Shown in pieces: positions 45,993 through 54,486 of a stretch of 64,000 nucleotides of DNA. Under the pieces are notes generated by a model that made no database searches, was not told where the DNA came from, and worked only from the letters and a program-made list of their open reading frames with translations. The position numbers were made by a program, and so were the translations under genes. The number at the start of each line of letters is the position of its first letter. Within the stretch, counting starts at the first letter, position 1. Origin of the DNA: Paraburkholderia sp. HP33-1 (GTDB taxonomy: Bacteria > Pseudomonadota > Gammaproteobacteria > Burkholderiales > Burkholderiaceae); NCBI RefSeq assembly GCF_021390595.1, contig NZ_JAJEJR010000002.1:2356001-2420000 (forward strand), in the 5' to 3' direction.

Positions 45993-47033
45993 TCAGTCCT
46001 CGGGCGCGGGCGCGCGGGGGTCGAGCAGGTCGGCGTCGCGCAGCGCGGACCACAGCGCCGCGGGGATTGGCTGCTCGAACGACGCGACGTTCTCGCGCAA
46101 TTCGTCGGCACTGCGCGCGCCGGTCAGCACGCTGGCGACCGCCGGATGCGCATACGGAAACTGCAACGCGGCGGCGGCGAGCGGCACACCGTGCGCTCGG
46201 CACACCGCCTCCAGACGCGCGACGCGCTCGATCACCTCGGGCGGCGCGGCGCCGTAGTTGAACTTCAGATCGCCTTCGACGCCGCGCGCCAGAATGCCCG
46301 AATTGAACGCGCCGCCCAACAGGATGCTGACGCCGCGCGCTTCGCAGGCGGGCAGCAGGTCGTCGAGGGTGGTCTGCTCGAGCAGCGTATAACGGCCCGC
46401 GAGCAAGGCGCAATCGATATCGAACTCGGCCATCGCGTCCAGGATCACCGCGCCTTCGTTGACGCCGAGGCCGACCGCCTTGATCGCGCCGGTCGAGCGC
46501 AGCCGCTCCAGCGCGCGAAAGCCGCCGCCTTCGGTCAGTTGCCGCCAGTAGTGCGGATGCTGGTCGCCGTGCGTCAGGCGGCCGATGTCGTGTATGAGCA
46601 GGATGTCGATATCGACCATGCCGAGGCGCTGCTGGCTATCCTCGTACGAACGCAGAATGCCGTCGTGCGTGTAGTCGTAGATCGCTTCGAAGGGCAGCGG
46701 ACTCTGCCAGCCCTCGCGGTTGTCGAATGGCGACGTGCGCGGCACGAAACGGCGTCCGACCTTGGTCGACAGCACGTACTCGCCGCGCGGATAGTGGCGC
46801 AGCGCGGCGCCGAGCCGATGCTCGGCCTTCGTGTTGCCGTAGAGCGGCGCGGTGTCGAAGCAGCGCACGCCCGCGTCCCATGCGGCGGCGACGGTTGCAT
46901 GGGCCTCCTCGTCGGACAGGTCACGGTACAGGCCGCCGAGTGGCGCCGTGCCGAGACCCAATCCGCTCACCTGCAGCGAGCTGCGGCCGATCCGGCGCCG
47001 CTGCCCGACCTTCGATCCGATCGATGCCGACAT
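45993..47033 (-). CDS. Aldo/keto reductase (probable L-fucose / D-threo-aldose 1-dehydrogenase)
   Basis: A 346-residue AKR with the (beta/alpha)8 signatures VSGLGLGTAPLGGLYRDLSDEEA, RCFDTAPLYGNTKAEHRLG (catalytic Asp and Tyr), VLSTKVGRRFVP (catalytic Lys), IDILLIHDIGRLTHG (His) and GVSILLGGAFNSGIL. This pattern fits the D-threo-aldose dehydrogenase branch, which oxidises L-fucose at C1 to the lactone. AGGAGA precedes ATG at 47033. It is the first gene of the minus-strand catabolic operon and diverges from the IclR gene. Confidence 0.87.
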   Translation of the reverse strand: MSASIGSKVGQRRRIGRSSLQVSGLGLGTAPLGGLYRDLSDEEAHATVAAAWDAGVRCFDTAPLYGNTKAEHRLGAALRHYPRGEYVLSTKVGRRFVPRTSPFDNREGWQSPLPFEAIYDYTHDGILRSYEDSQQRLGMVDIDILLIHDIGRLTHGDQHPHYWRQLTEGGGFRALERLRSTGAIKAVGLGVNEGAVILDAMAEFDIDCALLAGRYTLLEQTTLDDLLPACEARGVSILLGGAFNSGILARGVEGDLKFNYGAAPPEVIERVARLEAVCRAHGVPLAAAALQFPYAHPAVASVLTGARSADELRENVASFEQPIPAALWSALRDADLLDPRAPAPED

Positions 47034-47135
47034 GAGCGTGTCTCCTGTTTCTGGTGTTCTTACCATGCGACGGGCGAAATGCGCCGTCAATATGGCGCGC
47101 GCCATTCAGGCGTGCACTAATTCACCAATAAACGT

Positions 47136-47165
47136 ATTATTCATATTCGAATTTTTCCAAGTCAA
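47136..47165 (-). promoter_or_regulatory. Promoter of the sugar-catabolic operon with internal palindrome
   Basis: On the minus strand TTGACT (47165-47160) and AATAAT (47141-47136) are 18 bp apart. The spacer contains the perfect palindrome ATTCGAAT (47145-47152), a possible binding core for the divergent IclR protein. Confidence 0.6.
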
Positions 47166-47291
47166 GAAAACTGCGCGGCACGGATGCCGGTGTTTTCCCT
47201 GGACATAGGCCATTCAGTTCGCGAAATGCTACGCACTCGCCCGCGCTCACCAGATAATAAGAACTCCGGACGAAATTCCCCGACGCTCACG

Positions 47292-48077
47292 ATGGACGCC
47301 GAAGACAAAGACGACGACCGCTACCGCGCCCCGGCTCTCGACAAAGGCCTCGACATTCTCGAACTGCTGTCCGAGCAGAAGGAAGGGCTCACGCGCGCCG
47401 AAATCACGCGGCGGTTGGGCCGCAACGCCAGCGAGATGTACCGGATGCTCGAACGACTCGTCGCGCGGCAATACGTGGTGCGCTCGGCGGGCGGCGACCG
47501 CTACTCGCTGAGCCTGAAGCTGTTCGCGCTCGCGCACCGTCATCCGCCGATGAACCGGCTGATCGCCGAAGCGCTGCCGCTGATGCAGCGCTTCGCCGAC
47601 GCGGCCGAGCAGTCGTGCCACCTCGTCGTCTACGACCGCGGCAACCTGCTCGTGATCGCGCAGGTCGACGGTCCGGGCACGTGGGGCATGTCGGTGCGGC
47701 TCGGCTCGCGGGTCGGCCTGATCGACACTGGTTCCGGGCGTGTGATGCTCGCGTTCCAGAGCATCGAGCAGCGTCAGCAGATGCTCGCCGAGCACACGAA
47801 GGTGAAGGGCGAAGTGACGATCGATCGCGACGCGCTGGAGGAGGCCTGCGAGCGCATCCGCGCGGTGGGCTTCTGGCAGAAGGACAGCCAGCAGAGCTTC
47901 GGCGTCACCGATGTGACGTTCCCGATACTCGCGCCGTCGGGCCAGGCGATCGCGGTGCTCACCTGCCCGTATCTGCGCCGGATCGACGAATACGTCGCGC
48001 CGACGCTCGACGCGGCCACCACGCTGCTGCGCGACACGGTGCAGGCGCTGTCGATGTTCCGCGAGCAGGCCGCGTAA
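47292..48077 (+). CDS. IclR-family transcriptional regulator
   Basis: A 261-residue regulator. The winged helix (about 12-75) has APALDKGLDILELLSEQKEGLT and RAEITRRLGRNASEMYRMLERL. The effector domain has LPLMQRFADAAEQSCHLVVYDRGNLLVIAQVD, the SVRLGSRVGLIDTGSGRVMLAF pocket and a C-terminal TCPYLRR segment. It is divergent from the sugar operon, so it probably senses L-fucose or a downstream acid. The start is uncertain: MDAEDKDDD at 47292 or MLRTRPRSPD at 47226. Neither has a good ribosome binding site. Confidence 0.88.
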   Translation: MDAEDKDDDRYRAPALDKGLDILELLSEQKEGLTRAEITRRLGRNASEMYRMLERLVARQYVVRSAGGDRYSLSLKLFALAHRHPPMNRLIAEALPLMQRFADAAEQSCHLVVYDRGNLLVIAQVDGPGTWGMSVRLGSRVGLIDTGSGRVMLAFQSIEQRQQMLAEHTKVKGEVTIDRDALEEACERIRAVGFWQKDSQQSFGVTDVTFPILAPSGQAIAVLTCPYLRRIDEYVAPTLDAATTLLRDTVQALSMFREQAA

Positions 48078-48177
48078 TCGGCGGGCCACCCGGCGGCGCG
48101 CTCGCGCGCATGGTTTAGAATGGCGGCCCTTCCAAAATTACGCCGCATGACAGGCTCATGGGCGCATCGATTGAGCA

Positions 48178-48723
48178 ATGGCCAAACTTCTGACCGATTC
48201 CGAATTCCAGCGTTTTTCCGAACTCCAGCAGAAGCAGTCGAGCTTCACGATCACCCCCGAAGAAGCCGACGAACTGCGCGACATCGTCGCTCACGCGCAG
48301 AAGCGCCGTGACGACCGCGCCGCCGCGATGCAAAGCATCGAGACCTTCATCCAGCAATTCGACATCACACCCGACGAGCTGTTTTCGCCCGAGCAGATCG
48401 GCGAAGCGGCGCGCACCTACGGTCTGATTCCGGCCGCGCGCAAGGAGCGCGTGCTGCCGCCGTCGCTGACGTTCAACGGCAAGCCATATCAATGGACCAC
48501 GCGGCCGCTGCCCGACGAAATCCGCGTACCGCTGTTCGACGCGTTCAAGGCTGGCGAGTCGGTGAAATCGTTCATCTCGACGCTGAAGGACGCAAATCGC
48601 TGCGCGGCCACGATCGCGCGCCTCGAGCGCGAAACCGGCGCCGTGTATGCGCAAGCGTGGCTCGATGAGCTGTCGGTCACGCGCGCGCAGGTGGATGAGG
48701 CGGTGCAGAAGCTGGCGGTATGA
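48178..48723 (+). CDS. Conserved-looking hypothetical protein, 181 residues
   Basis: A soluble, charged, mostly helical protein opening MAKLLTDSEFQRFSELQQKQ. Residues 20-60 look like a coiled coil (EEADELRDIVAHAQKRRDDR). The central LFSPEQIGEAARTYGLIPA and PPSLTFNGKPYQWTTRPLPDEI form a more compact segment. The C-terminus has another helix pair with RCAATIARLERETGAVYA. It shows no signal peptide, membrane helix or enzyme motif. It lies between the IclR gene and the convergent acetyltransferase. I could not assign a family. Confidence 0.7.
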   Translation: MAKLLTDSEFQRFSELQQKQSSFTITPEEADELRDIVAHAQKRRDDRAAAMQSIETFIQQFDITPDELFSPEQIGEAARTYGLIPAARKERVLPPSLTFNGKPYQWTTRPLPDEIRVPLFDAFKAGESVKSFISTLKDANRCAATIARLERETGAVYAQAWLDELSVTRAQVDEAVQKLAV

Positions 48724-48765
48724 ATTGGTGAAATCGTGCGTTGAGCGGGTCGCGAGGTAAGCCGC

Positions 48766-51186
48766 TCAATGCGCGGGCGGGTTCCGGGCGGAGGAATCCG
48801 GGTCCGCGCCCGCTGTTTCGTCGAGCGCCATCCGCAAGCCCACCACACCGGGGTCATCGGTCCGCGTGATCGTGAAGCCGCTGGCTTTTGCGAGCGCGAT
48901 CATCGCGGTGTTCTCGCGCAGCGCTTCGCCGACCAGCCAGTGCGTGCCGCGCGCCCGTGCGTACGCGATGATCCGCTGCATCAGCAACTGGCCGAGGCGC
49001 CGCCCCTTCTGGTCCGAGCGCACGGCCACCGCGAATTCGGCCGTCTCGTTGTCGGGATCGGCCACCGCGCGCACCACGCCGAGCGTCTGCGCGACGCCGT
49101 CTGCGTTGTCGACCGTCGCGATCAGCGCCATTTCCCGGTCGTAGTCGATCTGGGTCATGCGCGCGAGTTGCGAGTGCTCGAACGTGCCGACCGCGCCGAA
49201 AAAACGCAGGCGCAAATCTTCCGGCGTCATCGCCTGCACGAAAGCGCGATGCGCGTTTTCGTCTTCCGGGCGAATCGGCCGCACGGTCACGCGCAGGCCT
49301 TGCCAGTCGACGGTTTCCTCGAAGCGGCGTGGATACGGCACGATCGCGAGACGGCTGCGCTGCGCACCGACGCGCAACACGGGATCGACCACCGTCACGC
49401 GATCCCGGTAGACCCTGAGCTTCAACGAGAGGCCAACGATCTCGCGTACATCGCAAACCACTTGCGACAGCGCCGTCAGCGCCGCGAGCGCCGGTTCCGG
49501 CGCGGCCAGCCTCGCGTAATGCGAACGCGTGACGATGTCGCGCGCGAGCGTCGGATTGAGCGGCGGCAGGCCGTAGACGTTCAACGCACTGGACACGCCC
49601 TCGACCGCCGGTGCGACGAAGCGGAACACGGGGCCGAAGTTATCGTCGTCGTGCAATTCGACGGCGACGTCGACGATGGGTTTGGCCGCGTCCTGCGCCT
49701 CGCCCCCTGCCCCTTCGACACCTTCCACCCGCAACCCGAAGCGCGCCAGAAACTCTGCCGCCGCCGCCCCGGCCAGCTTGCTTTCGCCGGCCGCCAACGC
49801 CTCGCGAGCCTGCGCCTGAGCGGCATCGATCGCCTCGGGAATCTGCGCGGCCAAACCCTCCGGCATTTGCATCAGCAGCTCGCGGCCCAGCCGGTACTCG
49901 ACCAGACGCGCGAACGCGCGCGCGAGCCGCTGCGGCGTCGTGTGCACCGGGATGCCCTGCGCGTGCAGCGCATCCCGCGTCGCCGCATCGACGCCGCCGA
50001 AGAAGCACGCAAGCAGCCCGCGATACGCGAATTGCTGATGCGCGATCAGCGCCTGCGCAACGTCGTCGACCGGCGCGCCATGCGTCGACGCGTGCACCAC
50101 GAACGCGGTGCCCGTCGCGCGATGCTCGGCAAGCAGTTTCAGCGCGGCGCCGAAATGCTCGGGACGCGCATCGTCGCCGAGCAGCAGCGGATTGCCGCCG
50201 ACCGCGTGCGGTAGCGCCTCGTGAAGCACGTCCGACGCCTCTGCCGGCCACGGCGCGAGCAGGCCGCCTGCGGCGGCGAACGCGTCGCGCGCGAGCGTCG
50301 CGAGACCGCGGTCGCTCGTGATCAGCGTCGCGGTGCCGCCCGCCGCGACGCGGCCCACGCCGAGCGTTTCGATTTCGTCGAGCAGATCGTCGAGCGCGTC
50401 GACGCGCACGAGGCCCGCGCGCCGGAACGCCGCCGTATAGAGGCCATCGGCGGGATCGTCGCGGCCGGAGCGCAGCGCGAGCACCGGCTTGTTGCGCGCC
50501 GCCGCGCGTGCGGCCGACATGAACTTGCGCGCGGCCCGCACGCTGTCGAGTTCTAGCAGGATCGCGCGGGTGCCGGGGTCGCTCGCGAGGTAATCGAGCA
50601 CGTCGCCGGCGTCCACGTCGGCCTCTGCGCCGAGCGCCACCGCGTGCGAAAAGCCGAGCCCACGCGCCTGCGCCCAGCCAAGCACCGCATTGGTCAGCGC
50701 ATTGGACTGCGACACCCACGCCACGCCGCCCGCCTTGACCGTGCACGACGGCGCGCCCAGATGCGCGCCGAGCGCCGGCGACACCACGCCGAGGCTGCCT
50801 GGTCCGACGATGCGCAGCAGATGCGGGCGCGCCGCCGACAGCGCATGGCGCAGCGCGAGCCGGTCTTCGTCGCTGCGCACTTCGCCGACGATGATCACGG
50901 CGCGCGTGCCCATGCCGCCGAGCTTGTGGATCAGCGCGGGCCACGTCGCGGGCGGCGTGCAGATCACCGCGACGGTGGGCGCCTGCGGCAAATCGCTGAC
51001 GTCGTGGATCGCCGCGTCGCCGCCAAGCGTCGCGTGCTTCGGATTGACCGGCCACAGCGGACCCTGGAAGCCGCCCTCGCGCACGCGCGCCCAGACCATC
51101 GCGCCGGTGCTGCCCGGCCGCTCGGACGCGCCGATCACGGCGACGGATTTCGGGCGAAATAAGGCGTCAAGGTTGCGAACGGTCAC
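48766..51186 (-). CDS. ADP-forming acyl-CoA-synthetase-like GNAT acetyltransferase (PatZ/Pka-like)
   Basis: An 806-residue fusion. Residues 1-130 form a CoA-binding domain (LFRPKSVAVIGASERPGSTG). A succinyl-CoA-ligase-like and flavodoxin-like region to about 450 has RIVGPGSLGVVSP and GVAWVSQSNALTN. An ATP-grasp-like part with AAEFLARFGLRVEGVEG follows. The C-terminal GNAT domain has VTVRPIRPEDENAHRAFVQAM, FAVAVRSDQKGRRLGQLLM and RENTAMIALAKASGF. Such proteins acetylate acetyl-CoA synthetase and other enzymes on lysine. The start is GTG at 51186, with GGAG six bases ahead. A longer ORF to 51321 was rejected because it covers the prfC terminator. Phospho-histidine residues of a true ligase were not evident, so the ligase half is probably inactive. 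Confidence 0.88.
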   Translation of the reverse strand: MTVRNLDALFRPKSVAVIGASERPGSTGAMVWARVREGGFQGPLWPVNPKHATLGGDAAIHDVSDLPQAPTVAVICTPPATWPALIHKLGGMGTRAVIIVGEVRSDEDRLALRHALSAARPHLLRIVGPGSLGVVSPALGAHLGAPSCTVKAGGVAWVSQSNALTNAVLGWAQARGLGFSHAVALGAEADVDAGDVLDYLASDPGTRAILLELDSVRAARKFMSAARAAARNKPVLALRSGRDDPADGLYTAAFRRAGLVRVDALDDLLDEIETLGVGRVAAGGTATLITSDRGLATLARDAFAAAGGLLAPWPAEASDVLHEALPHAVGGNPLLLGDDARPEHFGAALKLLAEHRATGTAFVVHASTHGAPVDDVAQALIAHQQFAYRGLLACFFGGVDAATRDALHAQGIPVHTTPQRLARAFARLVEYRLGRELLMQMPEGLAAQIPEAIDAAQAQAREALAAGESKLAGAAAAEFLARFGLRVEGVEGAGGEAQDAAKPIVDVAVELHDDDNFGPVFRFVAPAVEGVSSALNVYGLPPLNPTLARDIVTRSHYARLAAPEPALAALTALSQVVCDVREIVGLSLKLRVYRDRVTVVDPVLRVGAQRSRLAIVPYPRRFEETVDWQGLRVTVRPIRPEDENAHRAFVQAMTPEDLRLRFFGAVGTFEHSQLARMTQIDYDREMALIATVDNADGVAQTLGVVRAVADPDNETAEFAVAVRSDQKGRRLGQLLMQRIIAYARARGTHWLVGEALRENTAMIALAKASGFTITRTDDPGVVGLRMALDETAGADPDSSARNPPAH

Positions 51187-51295
51187 GGGCGCTCCATGCG
51201 GTTGGCCAGGAATTGGAGCCCGCTTCGCGGCGGGGCGGGTGGTTTCGTCAGCATAGGCGAAGTCACGCGCCGGTGCGGGGCTGTTGCGACGGAAG

Positions 51296-51326
51296 AAAAA
51301 AAAAGCCGCGTCGAACGACACGGCTT
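51296..51326 (-). terminator. Rho-independent terminator of prfC
   Basis: On the minus strand AAGCCGTGTCG pairs with CGACGCGGCTT, closed by a two-base turn and followed by eight or more T residues. Confidence 0.9.
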
Positions 51327-51356
51327 CTTACCCACAAAATCAGCGGACTTGCGACT

Positions 51357-52958
51357 TTACATCGCCTTCCTGAACGGCGCCCCCGAGTGCTCGCGCAACT
51401 CGTTGAACACGATCTTCGGCCACGCCTTCTGCGCGACTTCGATCTCAGAGACGTGCGAGGCCAGGTAGGTCGGCGCATCGGCTGCATCGAACGCGATCCG
51501 CGCCGAATACGAATCGGTAAAGCGGCGCAGTTCGGACGCATCGTCGCAGGTCACCCAGCGCGACAGCCGGTAGCGCGCCGGCGCCATGCGAACGTCGACC
51601 TTGTATTCGGTCGACAGACGGTGCGACACCACTTCGAACTGGAGCTGCCCGACCGCGCCGAGAATCATCAGACCACCCGCTTCGGGACGGAACACCTGAA
51701 TCGCGCCTTCTTCGCCGAGCTGCTTCAGCGCTTCGCCGAGCTGCTTCGCACGCATCGGATCGACCACTTCGACGGTCTGGAAAATTTCCGGCGCGAAGAA
51801 CGGCAGGCCGACGAACTGCAGCTGCTCGCCTTCGGTCAGCGTATCGCCGAGACTCAGCGTGCCGTGATTCGGAATCCCGATGATGTCGCCCGGATACGCC
51901 TCGCTCACCGTCTCGCGACGCTGCGACAGGAACGTCACCACGTTGTTCGCGCGGAACGTCTTGTTCGAACGCGTCACCTTCACCGCCATGCCGCGCTCGA
52001 AACGTCCCGAGCATACGCGGATGAACGCGACACGGTCACGGTGCGCCAAGTCCATGTTCGCCTGCACCTTGAACACGACGCCGGTGAATTTCGATTCTTC
52101 CGGCTGCACCGGACGCTGCACGGTCATGCGCATCGACGGCGGCGGCGCGAGGTCGACCAACGCGTCGAGAATTTCCTTCACTCCGAAGTTATTGATCGCC
52201 GAGCCGAACAGCACCGGCGACTGCTGGCCGGCGAGGAACTGCTCGCGGTCGAACTCGGGCGTCGCGCCGCTGATCAGGTCGATCTCTTCCTTCGCACGCA
52301 CCCACGCGTGGCCGAAACGGCCCTCGCCTTCCTCATTACCCAGTGCCTGCAGCGTTTCGACCGCACCGCCGGCCGTATCCTGGCCGGCGCGGAACACGCG
52401 CACCTGATCGCGCTGGACATCGTAGACGCCCTGAAAATCCTTACCCATGCCGATCGGCCACGTGAACGGCACGGCCGACACGCCGAGGTGCTGCTCGATT
52501 TCGTCGAGCAGTTCGAGCGGCTCGCGCACTTCGCGGTCGAGCTTGTTGATGAACGTGACGATCGGCGTCTTGCGGCTACGGCAGACTTCGAGCAGCTTCA
52601 GCGTCTGCGCTTCGACGCCGTTCGCGCCGTCGATCACCATCACCGCGGCGTCGACCGCGGTCAGCACGCGGTAGGTGTCTTCGGAGAAGTCCTCGTGGCC
52701 CGGCGTGTCGAGCAGGTTGATCACGCAATCGCCGTACTCGAACTGCATCACCGAGCTCGCGACCGAAATGCCGCGCTGCTTTTCGATCTCCATCCAGTCG
52801 GACGTCGCGTAGCGGTTGCTCTTGCGGCCCTTCACGGTACCGGCGATCTGGATCGCGCCCGAGAACAGCAGCAGCTTTTCGGTGAGCGTGGTTTTACCCG
52901 CATCCGGGTGGGAAATGACCGCGAACGTGCGGCGGCGTTTGAGTTCGGAGACTGACAT
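51357..52958 (-). CDS. prfC: Peptide chain release factor 3
   Basis: A 533-residue translational GTPase that recycles RF1/RF2 after peptide release. G motifs are HPDAGKTTLTEKLL (P loop), RGISVASSVM (switch I region), LLDTPGHEDF (G3) and FINKLDREVREPLELL (NKxD). Domain II and III segments include PNHGTLSLGDTLTEGE and RMAPARYRLSRWV. Length and motifs are complete, and a terminator follows its stop closely. The upstream 720 bases have no gene on this strand, so it is monocistronic. Confidence 0.97.
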   Translation of the reverse strand: MSVSELKRRRTFAVISHPDAGKTTLTEKLLLFSGAIQIAGTVKGRKSNRYATSDWMEIEKQRGISVASSVMQFEYGDCVINLLDTPGHEDFSEDTYRVLTAVDAAVMVIDGANGVEAQTLKLLEVCRSRKTPIVTFINKLDREVREPLELLDEIEQHLGVSAVPFTWPIGMGKDFQGVYDVQRDQVRVFRAGQDTAGGAVETLQALGNEEGEGRFGHAWVRAKEEIDLISGATPEFDREQFLAGQQSPVLFGSAINNFGVKEILDALVDLAPPPSMRMTVQRPVQPEESKFTGVVFKVQANMDLAHRDRVAFIRVCSGRFERGMAVKVTRSNKTFRANNVVTFLSQRRETVSEAYPGDIIGIPNHGTLSLGDTLTEGEQLQFVGLPFFAPEIFQTVEVVDPMRAKQLGEALKQLGEEGAIQVFRPEAGGLMILGAVGQLQFEVVSHRLSTEYKVDVRMAPARYRLSRWVTCDDASELRRFTDSYSARIAFDAADAPTYLASHVSEIEVAQKAWPKIVFNELREHSGAPFRKAM

Positions 52959-53225
52959 CGGGTCTGGCGGTCACGGAAAGGGGTTCGGGCGGTTCCCGGC
53001 AGCCCTGGGCGGCCGGTATGCCGCGCGTGGCGCGGCGGCGTCGAGCTGCGGAAGTCGGGCGCGGGCCCGGATCGGCCGGCGCTCGCGGCGCGTGCGAAAA
53101 CGGGTGGCGAACAAGTCACGACCCAGCGTTCGACTAGGCGAGAATCGCTGGCGCAAAACGGCGCAAGGTGCGAATGATACACGTCTGGCGAGGCGGCCGG
53201 GGGAAAGGGGGGCGCGGCACATGCT

Positions 53226-53290
53226 CGCGGCCAAAGGTGAGTGTTTTCGGGACTTGCGGCGGTGAATCCCGATTCGCGGCCAAAGGTGAG
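53226..53290 (+). repeat. 16-bp direct repeat, two copies 49 bp apart
   Basis: CGCGGCCAAAGGTGAG is found at 53226-53241 and again at 53275-53290. The first copy continues into GTTTTCGGGAC-type sequence that recurs at 53579-53600. Confidence 0.7.
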
Positions 53291-53578
53291 GATCGCGAAG
53301 CGCATGCGCGCACCTGCAAAGGGATGCGCACTGCAACCGAGATGCTCGGGAAAACTGCGGTAAACCTTCGCACCGCTATCGACACGATCCGGCTCGACGC
53401 CTGGAAACGCCCGCCAGCAAAGGCTGGCGTGGGTTTGGAGCAAGTGATGCAACGCCGCGCGCCGCGATGGCAATTCCTTCGCGTGGCGGTGCGTCGCGCG
53501 ACAAAGCCTGGCTCACCGAAGCATCCCGCGAGGTTCGAGTGCCTGGGTGAATCACGCCCAACAGGCTCACGCGTCACG

Positions 53579-53600
53579 CAAAGGTGAGCGTTTTCGGGAC
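53579..53600 (+). repeat. 22-bp repeat matching 53232-53253
   Basis: CAAAGGTGAGCGTTTTCGGG and the two following bases are repeated at 53232-53253 with a single C/T difference. The pattern GTGAGYGTTTTCGGGAC resembles, from memory, the multiple terminal repeats of IS21-family elements. Confidence 0.5.
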
Positions 53601-53680
53601 ATGTGCAACGGTGCGGAGCGAATCAAACGGCGCATCACTTCAGAGAAGCCGGACGCATAATCACGCACGCACAACGAGGC

Positions 53681-53980
53681 TCAACTTTCGATCAGAAACC
53701 GCTCGCGATTCTTCCCAACGAGCCAACCCGGCGAACGCCCACGGCCGCTCCAGGTTTCGCCGGTCTTCGGATTGCGGTACTTGGCGACCGACGTCGATGA
53801 CGACTTGCGGCGCGACTTTGGCGAAGCGCTCATCAATCCGAGCTCTTCGGCGGTCAGATCGTATTCGGCGATCTTCTGCTTGATTTCGGCGATAGCTTGC
53901 GCGACTTCTTTCTCCCGTGCCGCTGCGACTTCCTTGTGGAGTTTTTCGAGTTGCGCAGTCAACTGTTTGTAAGACGCCAT
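53681..53980 (-). CDS. H-NS family nucleoid-associated protein
   Basis: A 99-residue DNA-binding protein. The N-terminal oligomerisation coiled coil runs MASYKQLTAQLEKLHKEVAA through QKIAEYDLTAEELG. The C-terminal DNA-binding motif YRNPKTGETWSGRGRSPGWL matches the H-NS/Bv3F/BpH3 type core, with its RGR hook preferring AT-rich minor grooves. It probably silences transferred DNA and binds curved DNA. The start was set at MASYKQL because 88 residues upstream in frame are not protein-like. A small inverted repeat lies upstream at 54040-54070. Confidence 0.93.
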   Translation of the reverse strand: MASYKQLTAQLEKLHKEVAAAREKEVAQAIAEIKQKIAEYDLTAEELGLMSASPKSRRKSSSTSVAKYRNPKTGETWSGRGRSPGWLVGKNRERFLIES

Positions 53981-54039
53981 GCCGGTGTACCCCCATCGGT
54001 TGGACGAACCGCGATGAACTGTGAGTAGTCGTTGGCCGA

Positions 54040-54070
54040 CACTATCAGACGAATAATTCTCAGGATAGTG
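54040..54070. promoter_or_regulatory. Inverted repeat upstream of the H-NS-like gene
   Basis: CACTATC at 54040-54046 pairs with GATAGTG at 54064-54070. GAATAATTC (54051-54059) forms a nested palindrome. It lies 60-90 bp before the start codon, a position suited to an operator or an H-NS nucleation site. Confidence 0.45.
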
Positions 54071-54282
54071 AATCGCGCGGCCAGTTGCATGCGGGGCGGA
54101 TGCGCTCAATCGGCGAGCACATCGTAGACGCGGCGTTCCAAGTCGACGGCCATCACCGTGGTCAACGTCGCGAGCAGGGTCGCGGCAAGTCCTGCAATCT
54201 GCATGTTCGTCCTGAGCCGGTGGAAGAAAACATGCATGCGCCATTTATTGCTGTTTCTGATCGGCGGACAGAGTGACTACTT

Positions 54283-54486
54283 TCAGGCTTTTTTCCGTTT
54301 TTCCAATTCGCAAAGCGCGGCGTCGAGGCGTTTAACGCGCGTTGCCTGGGCGGGTACGAGAACCGCGCCGGAAACGTGCTCGAGCCGGTTACGCCAGTAA
54401 GACAGCGGAATACGGTCTTCTGCCGAAATATGGGAAATTATCTGCTCCAGATGCTCAATGTCTTTTTCGAGTTGCTGATGATTCAT
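54283..54486 (-). CDS. Small helical protein of 67 residues, unknown
   Basis: The translation is MNHQQLEKDIEHLEQIISHI, then SAEDRIPLSYWRNRLEHVSG and a basic end KRLDAALCELEKRKKA. Heptad-like Leu/Ile spacing in the first 25 residues suggests a coiled coil. The AT content is higher than in neighbours. The site before ATG (GGGGTAAGC) is moderate. It lies near the H-NS-like gene and could be a small regulator, but nothing proves it. Confidence 0.55.
   Translation of the reverse strand: MNHQQLEKDIEHLEQIISHISAEDRIPLSYWRNRLEHVSGAVLVPAQATRVKRLDAALCELEKRKKA

Larger units (their letters stand above)
52959..53680. other. Gene-free region with repeat debris
   Basis: No supported gene. The stretch contains the related repeats listed at 53226-53290 and 53579-53600. 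The ORFs crossing it on both strands have no ribosome binding sites or recognisable protein. Confidence 0.5.

Noticed and set aside
47184..47291. Longer N-terminus for the IclR regulator
   Set aside because: The first 36 residues lack family similarity and a ribosome binding site, though the downstream start is not strongly supported either.
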